From contig NZ_CDWI01000011.1 in assembly GCF_001049495.1 (NCBI RefSeq), positions 744,001 to 808,000 of the forward strand: a stretch of 64,000 nt of DNA, written 5' to 3'. How positions within the stretch are numbered: the first letter of the stretch is position 1; every line of letters begins with the position of its first letter. A program made the position numbers and the translations under genes. The stretch is from Microbacterium sp. 3J1 (GTDB lineage: Bacteria; Actinomycetota; Actinomycetes; Actinomycetales; Microbacteriaceae). Below, in pieces: positions 49,527-58,339 of the stretch. The notes below the pieces were generated by a model. That model did no database searches and was not told where the DNA came from. It was given only the letters and a program-made list of their open reading frames with translations.

Positions 49527-50444
49527 GTGTCCTACACCTACCCGGTGAAGCACCCCGAGGGGACTCTCACCACCGCGGAGCTGCACCTGCTCCTGTCCAA
49601 CCCGACCGTCATCGCGCACCGCGTCGCCGAGCTCGCCGACCAGAAGTTCATCGCGGACTTCCTGCTCTCGGGCCGCTTCTCGGCGCAGGGCGGCGGCGTG
49701 TTCTACGAGACCGGCGAGCAGATCTTCGCCGGCGAGGACCCGGAAGCGATCTCGCCCCTCGGCGAGTACCCGACCGTGGTCCTCGAGTCGGGCGAGGTCG
49801 TTTCGGCTCGCACCGTGAAGTGGGGCCTCGACTCCGTGGTCAGCGACGAGAAGATCGCCCGCCAGGGCATCGCCTACGTCAACCGCGGCATCACCCGCCT
49901 CGTCAACACGGTCGTTCGCCACGTCGACCGCGTCGCGATGGCCGTCATCGCCTCCCGCGTGACGAGCACCTTCGCGTCGCTCGAGACGTGGACGACCGCA
50001 GGCAGCGCGGTCGAGGCGCTCATGACGATCCAGGCGGAGCGTGCGGCGCTCGGCTTCGGCATCGACCTCGACACGGTCGTCCTGCGCCCGGCGCAGTACG
50101 CGAAGGTCATCGGCATGCTGATCGACGACAAGTCGCTCCCGCGCGAGTCGGGTGCCACGGCGATCCAGGGCAACCTGCCCGTCGACGCGCTCGGCCTCAC
50201 CTGGGCGACCACGCCGCACTTCCAGGGCGCGAACCCGCTCCTGGTCGACCGCGAGCAGCTCGGCGGCATGGCCGACGAGGATCTCGGCGGTCCGGGCTAC
50301 GTGCGCACCGAGGCGTTCGGCGTCGAGGCGAAGACGATCCGCGAGGAGAAGCCCGAGGGCTACACCCTGCGCGCTCGTCGCGTCACCGTCCCCGTCGTCA
50401 CCGAGCCGCTGGCCGGTGTCGCCCTGACGAACACGGGCCTGTGA
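49527..50444 (+). CDS. Major capsid protein
   Basis: The 305-residue protein is the expected major head subunit by position (after scaffold and decoration), length and composition. It starts MSYTYPVKHPEGTLTTAELHLL, has an E-loop-like segment with GGGVFYETGEQIFA, and the spine-helix region DRVAMAVIASRVTSTF. It looks like the lambda gpE-like branch of the HK97 fold, by the gene set around it. GGGAGATGAC precedes the GTG start. It overlaps the next gene by one base. Confidence 0.85.
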   Translation: MSYTYPVKHPEGTLTTAELHLLLSNPTVIAHRVAELADQKFIADFLLSGRFSAQGGGVFYETGEQIFAGEDPEAISPLGEYPTVVLESGEVVSARTVKWGLDSVVSDEKIARQGIAYVNRGITRLVNTVVRHVDRVAMAVIASRVTSTFASLETWTTAGSAVEALMTIQAERAALGFGIDLDTVVLRPAQYAKVIGMLIDDKSLPRESGATAIQGNLPVDALGLTWATTPHFQGANPLLVDREQLGGMADEDLGGPGYVRTEAFGVEAKTIREEKPEGYTLRARRVTVPVVTEPLAGVALTNTGL

Positions 50445-50857
50445 TGAGCGCGCTCATCGTGACGGCCGCAGTCGCCGTCCTGCCCACCCGTGACGGCCGC
50501 GAGCAGTACCTCTACGAGGGGGCGGTCTTCGACTCCGACGCGATCACCGAGGAAGGTATCGAGCACGCCCGCACGCAGGGCCTGATCGACGACGCCCCCG
50601 AGGTCGTGGAGGAGGAGCCGATCGAGGTTCTGACGCAGGCCGACATCGACGCCGCGGTGAAGGACGCCGAAGAGGCGAAGGACGCCGAGCTCGCGGAAGC
50701 GCGCCAGGCGGTCGTCGACAAGGCGCACGAGGTCGCGGAGGCGGCCAAGCAGCTCGAGGCCGACAAGGCGGTGTTCGAGACGGCGCAGGCGGATGCCAAG
50801 AAGGCCGAGGCCGCCAAGGCTCCGGCCGCGAAGACGACTGCTGCGAAGCAGTCCTGA
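50444..50857 (+). CDS. Head protein with coiled-coil and Ala/Lys tail
   Basis: The 137-residue protein has a small N-terminal domain (about 1-45, SALIVTAAVAVLPTRDGREQYLYEG) and a long helix of Ala, Glu, Asp and Lys (about 65-130) ending in a Lys/Ala-rich tail. Position after the capsid gene suggests a connector-region or capsid-associated protein; no family is recognised. Its translation is coupled to the capsid gene by TGATG. Confidence 0.6.
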   Translation: MSALIVTAAVAVLPTRDGREQYLYEGAVFDSDAITEEGIEHARTQGLIDDAPEVVEEEPIEVLTQADIDAAVKDAEEAKDAELAEARQAVVDKAHEVAEAAKQLEADKAVFETAQADAKKAEAAKAPAAKTTAAKQS

Positions 50858-50869
50858 TTGAGGGGAGCG

Positions 50870-51238
50870 ATGATGCCGATCACACACGAGGACATCAGCT
50901 CGGACGAGGATCTCGGCCGGCGTGTGCTGGTGCGGGCTCGCATCATCGCTCCCTGCCTCGACACCCTCGACGCGGAGGACGACACCGGCAAGGATGCGAT
51001 CGCGATCCTCAAGGGCGTGATCGCCGCTCTGCCCGCCGCCGGGTACGAGCGAGCGAAGTCGTTCAGCCGCAACGGCACCGCAATGACGTGGCGGGAGATC
51101 GACGCCGCGTTCAGCGAGGACGCGCGCGTGTCCCTGCAGTCGCTCTGCGGCGCGGATAGCGCTTCCGGGCTACCGCGGGGCCACTTCCCGAAAGCGCGGC
51201 CTCTGGCGCGCGTCTGGCCCGAGGGGGAGTACACATGA
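50870..51238 (+). CDS. Head-tail adaptor candidate
   Basis: The 122-residue protein is mostly helical (SSDEDLGRRVLVRARIIAPCLDTLDAEDD, AIAILKGVIAALPAAG, then MTWREIDAAF). This resembles HK97 gp6-type adaptors that dock under the portal. GAGGGGAGCG precedes two adjacent ATG codons (50870 and 50873); a TTG at 50858 is less likely. Assignment is mainly by place in the head-tail block. ATGA overlap with the next gene. Confidence 0.65.
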   Translation: MMPITHEDISSDEDLGRRVLVRARIIAPCLDTLDAEDDTGKDAIAILKGVIAALPAAGYERAKSFSRNGTAMTWREIDAAFSEDARVSLQSLCGADSASGLPRGHFPKARPLARVWPEGEYT

Positions 51239-51561
51239 GCTTCCCCGGAGACTTCTTCTTCCCGGATGTCGTCGATGTCCAGGACCGCACAGCCGGCGCC
51301 GGCATGGGCGCCGGGCTCGGAGCCAAGCGGCGATTGCGCTCCGAGACGATCGACGTGCAGCAGCTCGTCCGCGATGACGACGGCCAGGAGGTCGTCTCGT
51401 CGTCGCGGGTGACGGTGCCTCTCGAGTCGAATGTGTCGGTTGGCTCCCTGGTCACGGTGTGGCCGGGCGGATCCGCCGAGCGCACAGCACGAGTGCTGCG
51501 CGTCGGCCGTGATGAGAACCCGCCGCCGCTGCCCTCCCACCAGATCCTCTGGCTGGAGTAG
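51235..51561 (+). CDS. Head-tail stopper/closure candidate
   Basis: The 108-residue protein is beta-rich (SETIDVQQLVRDDDGQEVVSSSRVTVPLESN, SLVTVWPGG, RVLRVGRDE) with a Pro-rich end. Head-closure proteins of siphoviruses occupy this place and have a small beta barrel. There is no diagnostic motif, so this is a positional call. It starts by ATGA overlap and is followed by a 6-base gap. Confidence 0.6.
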   Translation: MSFPGDFFFPDVVDVQDRTAGAGMGAGLGAKRRLRSETIDVQQLVRDDDGQEVVSSSRVTVPLESNVSVGSLVTVWPGGSAERTARVLRVGRDENPPPLPSHQILWLE

Positions 51562-51567
51562 GCCGAC

Positions 51568-51891
51568 ATGGTGCGAGAGCTCAATCCCGTCCTGTCGATG
51601 GTTGAAGCCGCCGCGCAGGACGCTATGAAGGAAGCCGCCCGCAAGATCCTCAAGCGCTCGAATCAACTCGCGCCGAAGGACGATGGCGACCTCCGCCGCT
51701 CAGGTCGCGTCGTCGTCGACGACCTCAGCGTCGCGGTTCGCTACACCGCCCCGCACGCGGTCTTCCAGCACGAGCATCTCGACTGGGACCACGACGACGG
51801 CGGGGGAGCGAAGTTCCTCGAGATCGCAGCTGACGAGACCGACATCGCCGAGATCGTCGCGGCGGCGGTAGAGGAGGCCCTCGATGGCTGA
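51568..51891 (+). CDS. Minor head-tail protein (HK97 gp10-like)
   Basis: The 107-residue protein has the gp10-type features: a helix KEAARKILKRSNQLAPKDDGDLRRSGRVVVDD, a strand VAVRYTAPHAVFQHEHLDWDHDDGGGAKFL, and a helical end IAEIVAAAVEEAL. The pattern PhAxxxxxg...GAkFL is typical of the family, which links head and tail. It overlaps the tail-terminator-like gene by 8 bases. Confidence 0.75.
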   Translation: MVRELNPVLSMVEAAAQDAMKEAARKILKRSNQLAPKDDGDLRRSGRVVVDDLSVAVRYTAPHAVFQHEHLDWDHDDGGGAKFLEIAADETDIAEIVAAAVEEALDG

Positions 51892-52321
51892 CGCACCCGC
51901 GAACCTGACCCTCGACGTCGAGCTCACAACTCGGCTGGCCGAGATCCTTGGACGGGTGCCGACGTTCGAATGGCGGCCGCACGGTCCCGCCTACCAATCG
52001 TCCGAGGTCGCGATCTTCTACGGCCGCGTCCTCGACACACCAGACCGGGCAATCGGCGTGCGAGTCTACAGCCCCGCTGACGAACCTCATCTGTCCCGAC
52101 GCCGCGTGCAGCTCCACGTACGTGGCCGCCGCGACGACATCGCCGACGCCGACCGGCTCGCCGATGTTCTCTTCATCGTGCTGGACAACCGTCTCCGCGG
52201 AGACGGCATCGCCAGCATCATCCGCACCTCGTTCTCGCAGCTCGGTGCAGACAAGACCGGTCGCGAAGAGCGCACCGAGAACTACCTCATCACTCTCGAC
52301 AACCTGGAGGCCTCATCATGA
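51884..52321 (+). CDS. Tail terminator/minor capsid-type protein
   Basis: The 145-residue protein starts with a helix (LTTRLAEILGRVP) and has an alpha/beta part with IGVRVYSPADEPHLSRRRVQLHVRGRRDDIADADRLADVLF and LDNRLRG. Proteins of this pattern, before the major tail gene, cap the tail tube in siphoviruses (minor capsid/tail terminator families). The call rests on pattern and location. It overlaps both neighbours. Confidence 0.7.
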   Translation: MADAPANLTLDVELTTRLAEILGRVPTFEWRPHGPAYQSSEVAIFYGRVLDTPDRAIGVRVYSPADEPHLSRRRVQLHVRGRRDDIADADRLADVLFIVLDNRLRGDGIASIIRTSFSQLGADKTGREERTENYLITLDNLEASS

Positions 52322-53076
52322 GCAACCGCGTCCCTCTTCCCGCCGGCACCGTCCTCGGGAAGTCTTTCGAATACGGCATCGACTGCAACCTCGGCACGCC
52401 CGGCGCGCCCGTGTGGCAGCCGTTCCGACGCATCAGCGCCTGGCAGCCGACCCACCCGCCGGTGAACACCGACGTGCAGACGTACGACGACATGGGCAGC
52501 CCCAACGAGGAGGTGACCGGCCGCGGCTTCGCGACCTCGTTCACCATCCAGGGCAACCGCAACGTCAACACGGGCCTCTACCTGCCCGAGCTGGAGGCGC
52601 TCGTCGCCGCATCGAAGGCCAAGGGTGAAGGCGCCGTCCTCGACGTGCGCTGGTACCACAAGCCCGAGGTCGGCACCCCGAACCCGAACGACGCCGGTCG
52701 CGCGCTGGTCACGGTGGAGATCACCCGATCGAACACCGACAACTCGGGGATCGAGGTGAAGTCGGTCACCCTCACCGGCAAGGGCGAGTTCGAGCCCATC
52801 GTCAACCCGTTCCCCGGGTGGGGTCTCACAGCTCCGCTGATCACCACGATCAGCCCGGCTGGCGAGGTCACTGGTGGCCTCATCACCATCACCGGCAGCG
52901 GCCTGCTCGACGCGACCGCGATCACGATCGACGGCGACGTCGTATCGGAGTTCGAGGTGATCAACGGTGCCTCGATCATCGCGGTCCTCCCCGCTGGTGA
53001 CGCCGGCGCCGTGCCGGTGGTCGTCACGACCGCAGGCGGCGCGTCGACGCCGTACACGTTCGAACGCGGCGCCTGA
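52318..53076 (+). CDS. Major tail protein with C-terminal Ig-like domain
   Basis: The 252-residue protein has a tail-tube domain (about 1-160): VPLPAGTVLGKSFEYGIDCN, GRGFATSFTIQGNRNVNTG and ALVTVEITRSNTDNSGIEV. A separate C-terminal Ig-like domain of the IPT/TIG type follows (about 172-250), with ITTISPAGEVTGGLITITGSGL and VPVVVTTAGGAS. Such domains decorate the outside of the tube and may bind cell-surface glycans. It is followed by the chaperone pair. ATGA overlap with the previous gene. Confidence 0.85.
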   Translation: MSNRVPLPAGTVLGKSFEYGIDCNLGTPGAPVWQPFRRISAWQPTHPPVNTDVQTYDDMGSPNEEVTGRGFATSFTIQGNRNVNTGLYLPELEALVAASKAKGEGAVLDVRWYHKPEVGTPNPNDAGRALVTVEITRSNTDNSGIEVKSVTLTGKGEFEPIVNPFPGWGLTAPLITTISPAGEVTGGLITITGSGLLDATAITIDGDVVSEFEVINGASIIAVLPAGDAGAVPVVVTTAGGASTPYTFERGA

Positions 53077-53077
53077 C

Positions 53078-53485
53078 GTGCCTACCGCTTCCGACTTCGC
53101 GTCGTGGGCGGTGCCGGACCTCGTCATTCCGCTGGGCGACCGGGAGTACATCATCCCGCCGCCCAGCGTGGACGACATGGGCAAGCTGATCGCCTGTGCC
53201 GTCCGTGGCGAGGTCAAGCTCGGCATCGTCGACGGCCCCATTCCCGACCAGGTGCAGGCCGTGCTCGACACCATCTCACCGGACGAGCACCCCGCCCTCG
53301 GCGAGGCGACGTACGCACAGATGGTCGCCGACGGCGTGCACCCTACGACCATCGACCGCATGGCCTACTACTCGGTGTTCTTCTGGACCCGGGGCAAGGA
53401 CTACGCAGACGGACTCGCTGTGCTCCTGTGGGGGCGCGAGGAGTCCGAGCGGGCGGAAGCCGAGGAGCCGGCCCCAAAAGACTAG
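53078..53485 (+). CDS. Tail assembly chaperone, unshifted form (gpG-like)
   Basis: The 135-residue protein precedes the tape measure gene and contains the slippery heptamer two codons before its stop. Its start reads VPTASDFASWAVPDLVIPLGDREYIIPPPSVDD. gpG-type chaperones coat the tape measure protein during tail assembly. The GTG at 53078 has no strong ribosome site. In the frameshifted product the reading continues to 53832. Confidence 0.85.
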   Translation: MPTASDFASWAVPDLVIPLGDREYIIPPPSVDDMGKLIACAVRGEVKLGIVDGPIPDQVQAVLDTISPDEHPALGEATYAQMVADGVHPTTIDRMAYYSVFFWTRGKDYADGLAVLLWGREESERAEAEEPAPKD

Positions 53486-53832
53486 AGACGGCGGAGGACT
53501 GGGCGCCCTACGCGGCGCCCGGTGCGGTGCTCGGGCCGGACGGCTGGTACTCCGACTATCGGCGGCCGCCAGCCAACCTCGCCCCCGAGCCCTCCGCTCC
53601 GCCGTCGACAGCGAAGCCCTCCGACATCGACGGGTCGTGGCTCGCGCTCGTGCTCCACTGGCGCATCGTCGTCGCCGAGCTCATGGAGCGCGGCGTCGAT
53701 CTCTACGATCCGGCCGTCCGCGCCCGGCCCTGGCCCGGCGTCCGCACCCTGATCTTCTCGCTCCTCGACACCAGCCCCCGGCTGCGAGCAGCCCTCCGAA
53801 AGGGGAACGATGCCGAAGCTGACGATCGCTGA
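53078..53832 (+). CDS. Tail assembly chaperone, -1 frameshifted form (gpGT-like)
   Basis: Reading shifts back one base at CCCAAAA (53473-53479), skipping the TAG at 53483, so that translation goes on as PKRLETAEDWAPYAAP to the stop at 53832. The product is about 251 residues: 134 from the first frame and 117 from the second. The second part is Pro-rich and then helical (SWLALVLHWRIVVAELMERG). Lambda and most siphoviruses make a GT fusion in the same place and by the same kind of slip. Confidence 0.85.
53473..53479 (+). promoter_or_regulatory. -1 ribosomal frameshift site CCCAAAA
   Basis: The heptamer fits X-XXY-YYZ in the zero frame (C CCA AAA), followed by GAC TAG. The fused second frame gives the expected longer tail chaperone. 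No pseudoknot was worked out downstream; the GC-rich sequence after it could form one. Confidence 0.85.
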
Positions 53833-56521
53833 CCTGGAGCTGCTGTTCACCGCGAACACGGACCGCGTCGCGAAGGCGGAGAAGCAGGTCCTCGCGATCG
53901 GCAAGAAGATCGAGTCGAACCCGATCAAGGTCGGCGCCGATCCCAAGGCCGCGCTCGACGGGATGGACCGCGTCGAAACCGCGGCGAAGAAGCTCGTCTC
54001 TGAGCGTGCCGTGCTCAAGCTCGACGCCGACGTCACCCGTGCAGAGAAGAACCTCGAGCGGGCAGTCAACCGTCTCGAGGACCTGCACGTCCAGGCGGAG
54101 GGTGGCCTCGACGTTACGGCCGACGTGAAGCGCGCCGAGGCGTCGATCCAGCGCATCGAGCGGATGCTGGACGGGCTGAAGAGGGCCCGTACCGCCGTCG
54201 ACGTGGAGGTGGACGAGGAGCCCGCCGAGACGGGGCTGAAGCGCTTCCTGTCGCTGTTCAAGCGGCGCACCGAGGAAGCTGGAGATGAGGGCGGGCGTTC
54301 GCTCACCCAGGGGCTCGACGCCGCCACCCGCGGCGCGGGGCAGAAGGTCGGCGACGTCGTCGGTGGCGACATCGAAGACACGCTCATCGACGCCCTCTCC
54401 GCGATCCCGATCGCCGGTGGAATCATCCTCGGTGGGTACGCGATCGGCAAGGCCATCACTGGCGCGATCGAGGATGGGCTCGCCGTCGAGAAGAACACCG
54501 ACCGATTGCAAGGCCTCACCGGCATCAGCGAGGCCGACGCGCTCCGCCTCGGCCGCGCATCGGGGGAGGCGTACGCGAACAACTTCGGCGACTCGATCGA
54601 GTCCAACATGGACGCGACTCGCCTCTCCCTGCAGTTCGGAATCCTCGACCCGTCCGCCACCACCCGCGACGCCCAGCTGGTCGTGCAGGGACTCGCCGGC
54701 ATCTCGGACGTCCTCGAGGAGGACGTCCGCCCGACCGCTCAGGCGGTCGCGCAGCTGCTCAGCACAGGCCTCGCGCGCAGCGCACAGGAGGCGTACGACC
54801 TCATCGCCGCCGGTGCCCGCAACGGACTGAACCGCAACGAGGACCTGCTCGACACCCTCACCGAATACCCCTCGCTGTTCCAGCGCCTCGGGCTCTCCGG
54901 CGAGGAAGCCCTGGGTCTGGTGTCGCAGAGCATGAAGGCCGGGGCGCGCAACAGCGACCTCGCCGCAGACGCTCTCAAGGAGTTCCAGATCCGCGCGACC
55001 GACGCGTCCGAGGGATCCGCGGACGCGTTCGAGGCCCTCGGGCTCAACGCCGAGGAGATGACGGCGAAGATCGCCCGCGGTGGGCAGGAAGCGCGAGACG
55101 GACTCGCCGAGGTCCTCACCAAGCTCCGCGAGACGGAAGACCCTGTGCTGCGGAACGCGGCGGCCGTCGGGCTCTTCGGCACCCAAGCCGAGGACCTCGG
55201 CCAGTCGCTGTTCGCGATGGATCTGTCCACCGCCGTCGAGCAGCTCGACGGCGTGACCGGATCCGCGCAGCGCATGTTCGACACCCTCGCGGGCAACGAC
55301 GCGTCAAGAATCGAGCAAGCACAGCGGAACATCGAGGTCGCCGCAGACGGCATCAAGGGCGCGCTCGCGTCCGTGTTCGCCGAACCTCTCGGCGACTTCG
55401 CAACCTGGGTGTCGCAGAACCGCGGCCCGATCTTGCAGTTCTTCCAGGACCTCGTGAACGGTGCGATCGACTTCGGGATCTCCGCGACGGAGTCCTTCGG
55501 CTCGTTCGTTTCCGGACCTCTCGCCGAGATGACCGACGGACTCGCCGGCCTCATCGACTTCTTCAACGGCGCCGAGGAGCGCCCCAAGGAACTCGATGAC
55601 CTCGCCGAGAGTATGCGCGGATTCGAGTCCACGACGGATGACGCCGTGCAGCGACTGGAGGAGATGCGCGGGCAGTTCAACGAGTTCACCGACCCGCTCG
55701 TGCAGCTCGGCTTCGTCAACGACGCCGCCGTGCGCACCGCGGAGGCCGTCGCCCAGATCGGCACGGCGGCCGACGGCACCTCGGCGTCGACGTCGCAGAT
55801 GGAGTCTCAGACGCGGACGGCGGTCGAGGCGCTGCAGAACGAGCTCGAAGCAGCGGCCGCAGCGGGGGAGTCTCAGCAAAATCTCACAGATCGGTACAAC
55901 GCGACAACGGAGGCGCTCGTCGCGCAGCTGACCCAGATGGGGTACACCGACCAGGAGGCACGCGATCTGATCGCGACCTACGGCGCCGTCCCCGAGCTCG
56001 TCCAGACGACGATCGATGCGAACACGGAGACCGCGCAGGCCAAGGTGAACAACTTCATCGAGACCAACCAGCAGCGGAACCTCCGCATCAAGGTGATCGC
56101 AGACGGCTCGTCGTTCGTGATCCCCACCGTCACCGGTGGCCGCACAGTGACGGCGCAGGCCAGCGGGTCGGTCCTGGAGTTCATGGCCCAGGGCGGGCTC
56201 ACGCCGATGGCGCCGCTCGCGCAGATGGTCCCGCCGAACACCTGGCGGGTCGTCGGCGACCGGTCCGACGTGCCGGAGCTGTTCGCCCCGCTCGACGGGT
56301 CCGCGCGCTCGTGGGCGCTGCTCATGGAGGGGCTGCGCCGGATGCCCGGTGTGATGCCCATGGCTGACGGCGGCGTTCTCGCGCCGACATCGGTCGCAGC
56401 TCAAGGGCGGCGAGGAGTGGCCGTCGAAGCCACGTTCGTGATGCCCGCAGGCATCGACGAAGACGCGCTCGTCCGCGCCGCGATGGCAGATCTCAACGAC
56501 ATGGTCAGGGGGGCCGAATGA
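53810..56521 (+). CDS. Tail tape measure protein
   Basis: The 903-residue protein is by far the longest tail gene and follows the chaperone pair. It starts MPKLTIADLELLFTANTDRVAKAEKQV and has long helical stretches. Hydrophobic Gly-rich segments lie at about residues 190-225 (LSAIPIAGGIILGGYAIG) and near 580-600. A VLEFMAQGGL segment near 785 is typical of tape measure ends. At about 1.5 angstrom per residue the tail would be near 135 nm. No lysin domain is seen. The start overlaps the chaperone end by 23 bases. Confidence 0.92.
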   Translation: MPKLTIADLELLFTANTDRVAKAEKQVLAIGKKIESNPIKVGADPKAALDGMDRVETAAKKLVSERAVLKLDADVTRAEKNLERAVNRLEDLHVQAEGGLDVTADVKRAEASIQRIERMLDGLKRARTAVDVEVDEEPAETGLKRFLSLFKRRTEEAGDEGGRSLTQGLDAATRGAGQKVGDVVGGDIEDTLIDALSAIPIAGGIILGGYAIGKAITGAIEDGLAVEKNTDRLQGLTGISEADALRLGRASGEAYANNFGDSIESNMDATRLSLQFGILDPSATTRDAQLVVQGLAGISDVLEEDVRPTAQAVAQLLSTGLARSAQEAYDLIAAGARNGLNRNEDLLDTLTEYPSLFQRLGLSGEEALGLVSQSMKAGARNSDLAADALKEFQIRATDASEGSADAFEALGLNAEEMTAKIARGGQEARDGLAEVLTKLRETEDPVLRNAAAVGLFGTQAEDLGQSLFAMDLSTAVEQLDGVTGSAQRMFDTLAGNDASRIEQAQRNIEVAADGIKGALASVFAEPLGDFATWVSQNRGPILQFFQDLVNGAIDFGISATESFGSFVSGPLAEMTDGLAGLIDFFNGAEERPKELDDLAESMRGFESTTDDAVQRLEEMRGQFNEFTDPLVQLGFVNDAAVRTAEAVAQIGTAADGTSASTSQMESQTRTAVEALQNELEAAAAAGESQQNLTDRYNATTEALVAQLTQMGYTDQEARDLIATYGAVPELVQTTIDANTETAQAKVNNFIETNQQRNLRIKVIADGSSFVIPTVTGGRTVTAQASGSVLEFMAQGGLTPMAPLAQMVPPNTWRVVGDRSDVPELFAPLDGSARSWALLMEGLRRMPGVMPMADGGVLAPTSVAAQGRRGVAVEATFVMPAGIDEDALVRAAMADLNDMVRGAE

Positions 56522-57267
56522 TCTCGGATCAGACAGTCGCCCGCATCGACGGGGTGTCGTTCTTCGGAACGCGCCCCGTCGACGGCTTCGCGCTCGTACG
56601 CATGGACGGGTGGAGCAGCCCGACCGCCGTGCGAGGGGAAACCATCGAACGGCCAGCTGCGGACGGCGAGTTCGACATGCCCGTGTACCGCGGAGCCCGC
56701 CTGATCACAATGTCCGGTTGGGCCCGCGTGACTGCCCTGAACGACCTCGCGGACCTCGAGTCGCGGTTCGCTGCCATCCTCGCGGATGGCAAGTCGGGGC
56801 GACTCGTGGTGAGCGAGTACGGTCGCACCCTGCACGCACTCGTCCGCGTCTACGGTCAGTCGACCTTCGCGCGCCGGGGGAGTACCCGCTACGCCGACTG
56901 GTCTCTCAAGCTCCGCGCCGCGGACCCCTGGCGATACGGCAAGCTCCGAACCTTCGCGGCCGGAGTGCCAGCTGCGCATGCTGGCAACGCTCCAGCATCG
57001 CCGGTCTTCACTGTCGTCGGCCCGCAACCCGCCTACTCGATCTCCGCGGGCTCGCGACAGTTCGCGGTGAGCACTGCCCTCCCCGCCGGATCGACCGACG
57101 TCATCGACCTCTCGACGGGTTGGGTGCGGCGCAACGGCGCGGTGCTCGTCGACGGGGTATCGCGGGCCGAGACCTGGACGATCCCGCCCGGGCCGACCGG
57201 CGTGATCCACGGATTCTCGGGGACGGCATCCCGGTTCTCGGGCGCGGTGCGCGACACACACACCTAG
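56518..57267 (+). CDS. Distal tail protein (Dit-like)
   Basis: The 249-residue protein lies right after the tape measure gene. It has a beta-rich N-terminal half with an RGETIERPAADGEFDMPVYRGARLITMSGW segment, as in siphovirus distal tail proteins. A C-terminal galectin-like half follows, with SISAGSRQFAVSTALPAGSTDVIDLSTGWVRRNG. It forms the hub at the tail tip. The last part, WTIPPGPTGVIHGFS, matches the phage-tail-domain end pattern. ATGA overlap. Confidence 0.85.
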   Translation: MISDQTVARIDGVSFFGTRPVDGFALVRMDGWSSPTAVRGETIERPAADGEFDMPVYRGARLITMSGWARVTALNDLADLESRFAAILADGKSGRLVVSEYGRTLHALVRVYGQSTFARRGSTRYADWSLKLRAADPWRYGKLRTFAAGVPAAHAGNAPASPVFTVVGPQPAYSISAGSRQFAVSTALPAGSTDVIDLSTGWVRRNGAVLVDGVSRAETWTIPPGPTGVIHGFSGTASRFSGAVRDTHT

Positions 57268-57280
57268 GAGGTGAGCGAAG

Positions 57281-58339
57281 ATGCGGCTGCAGATCCATAG
57301 CACGTTCACCGGCGCCCACCGGTGCCGGCTGACGCCATCCGCCGGACCATGGACCCGACGTCTGACAGGTGGGAGTAACGCGCAGCACACGTTCCTGCTG
57401 AACGCCGCCGGTTGGCCGCTGTCGCCCAGCCAGAACCGGGACGTCTTCGAGGACACCCGCAACACGGTCGTCGTCGCTGACGACACCGGAGCGGCGTATG
57501 CGGGCATCATCCAGCGCTCAGACTACGCACGCTCGAACGGGGCGCTCAAGGTGCGATCGGTCGACATCCGGTCGATCATGAAAGATCGCCTCCTGCACGG
57601 AGTGAACGCCTATCCGCTGGGCAACCTGACGATCGTGAACCGGTCGAACGAGGGTGCGGTCCGGGCGATCCTCCAGCGTGCGATGCAGTGGGGTCCACTG
57701 TGGGAGTTCCCGCTCGACCTTCCGCCGGACGGTCCCGGCGACTTCAGTGCCGACTGGCGCAACTACCAGGGTATGACGATCGAGGACTGCCTCAACGCGG
57801 TCGAGGAGCGCGGCGTCGAGATCGACTTCCATCCGACACTGAATGCGCAGAACGTCCTCCGGTGGCAGGTTCGGGTCGCGCCGAAAATCACGAGCGGAGC
57901 GTTCGACCTGCCCGTGACCTCGCCTAAGTCGCCCATATCGAAGCTGAGCATCGCGCGTGATGCGTCGCGTCGACTGACGGGCGCGATCGTGTTCGGCAAC
58001 GGCATGGACGAGGACATGGTGACCGCCTGGGCGGGTGTTCCCGGGTTCACGATCCCAGTGCGTGACGCCTCGCGGTCCGCGAAGGACGAGCGGGATGCGG
58101 CGCAGCTGCAGCAGATCGCGAACGCATACGTGGCGGAGTCTGCCGACCCGATCGAGGAATGGTCGTTCACGGTGGACACGACCAAGGTGCCGCTTCCCAA
58201 CCTCCTCCCCGGTCGAGTGCTGAACCTCGACGTGCGTGGGGATAAGTGGATCCCCGACGGGTCGTACAGAAAGCGCGTGATCGCGCTTTCTGGCGACGCG
58301 CTCGGACACGTAGTGACGCCGGAGGTGCAGGATGCTTGA
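57281..58339 (+). CDS. Tail tip protein (hub/minor tail, gp37-like)
   Basis: The 352-residue protein has an N-terminal beta part (RLQIHSTFTGAHRCRLTPSAG), a middle helical region with YQGMTIEDCLNAVEERGVEIDFHPTLN, and a C-terminal part with LPNLLPGRVLNLDVRGDKWIPDGSYRKRV. The pattern fits tail proteins of the ReqiPepy6 gp37-like type that follow Dit in actinophages. No peptidase motif is seen. AGGAGGTGAGC is the ribosome site. It overlaps the following gene by 8 bases. Confidence 0.75.
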   Translation: MRLQIHSTFTGAHRCRLTPSAGPWTRRLTGGSNAQHTFLLNAAGWPLSPSQNRDVFEDTRNTVVVADDTGAAYAGIIQRSDYARSNGALKVRSVDIRSIMKDRLLHGVNAYPLGNLTIVNRSNEGAVRAILQRAMQWGPLWEFPLDLPPDGPGDFSADWRNYQGMTIEDCLNAVEERGVEIDFHPTLNAQNVLRWQVRVAPKITSGAFDLPVTSPKSPISKLSIARDASRRLTGAIVFGNGMDEDMVTAWAGVPGFTIPVRDASRSAKDERDAAQLQQIANAYVAESADPIEEWSFTVDTTKVPLPNLLPGRVLNLDVRGDKWIPDGSYRKRVIALSGDALGHVVTPEVQDA

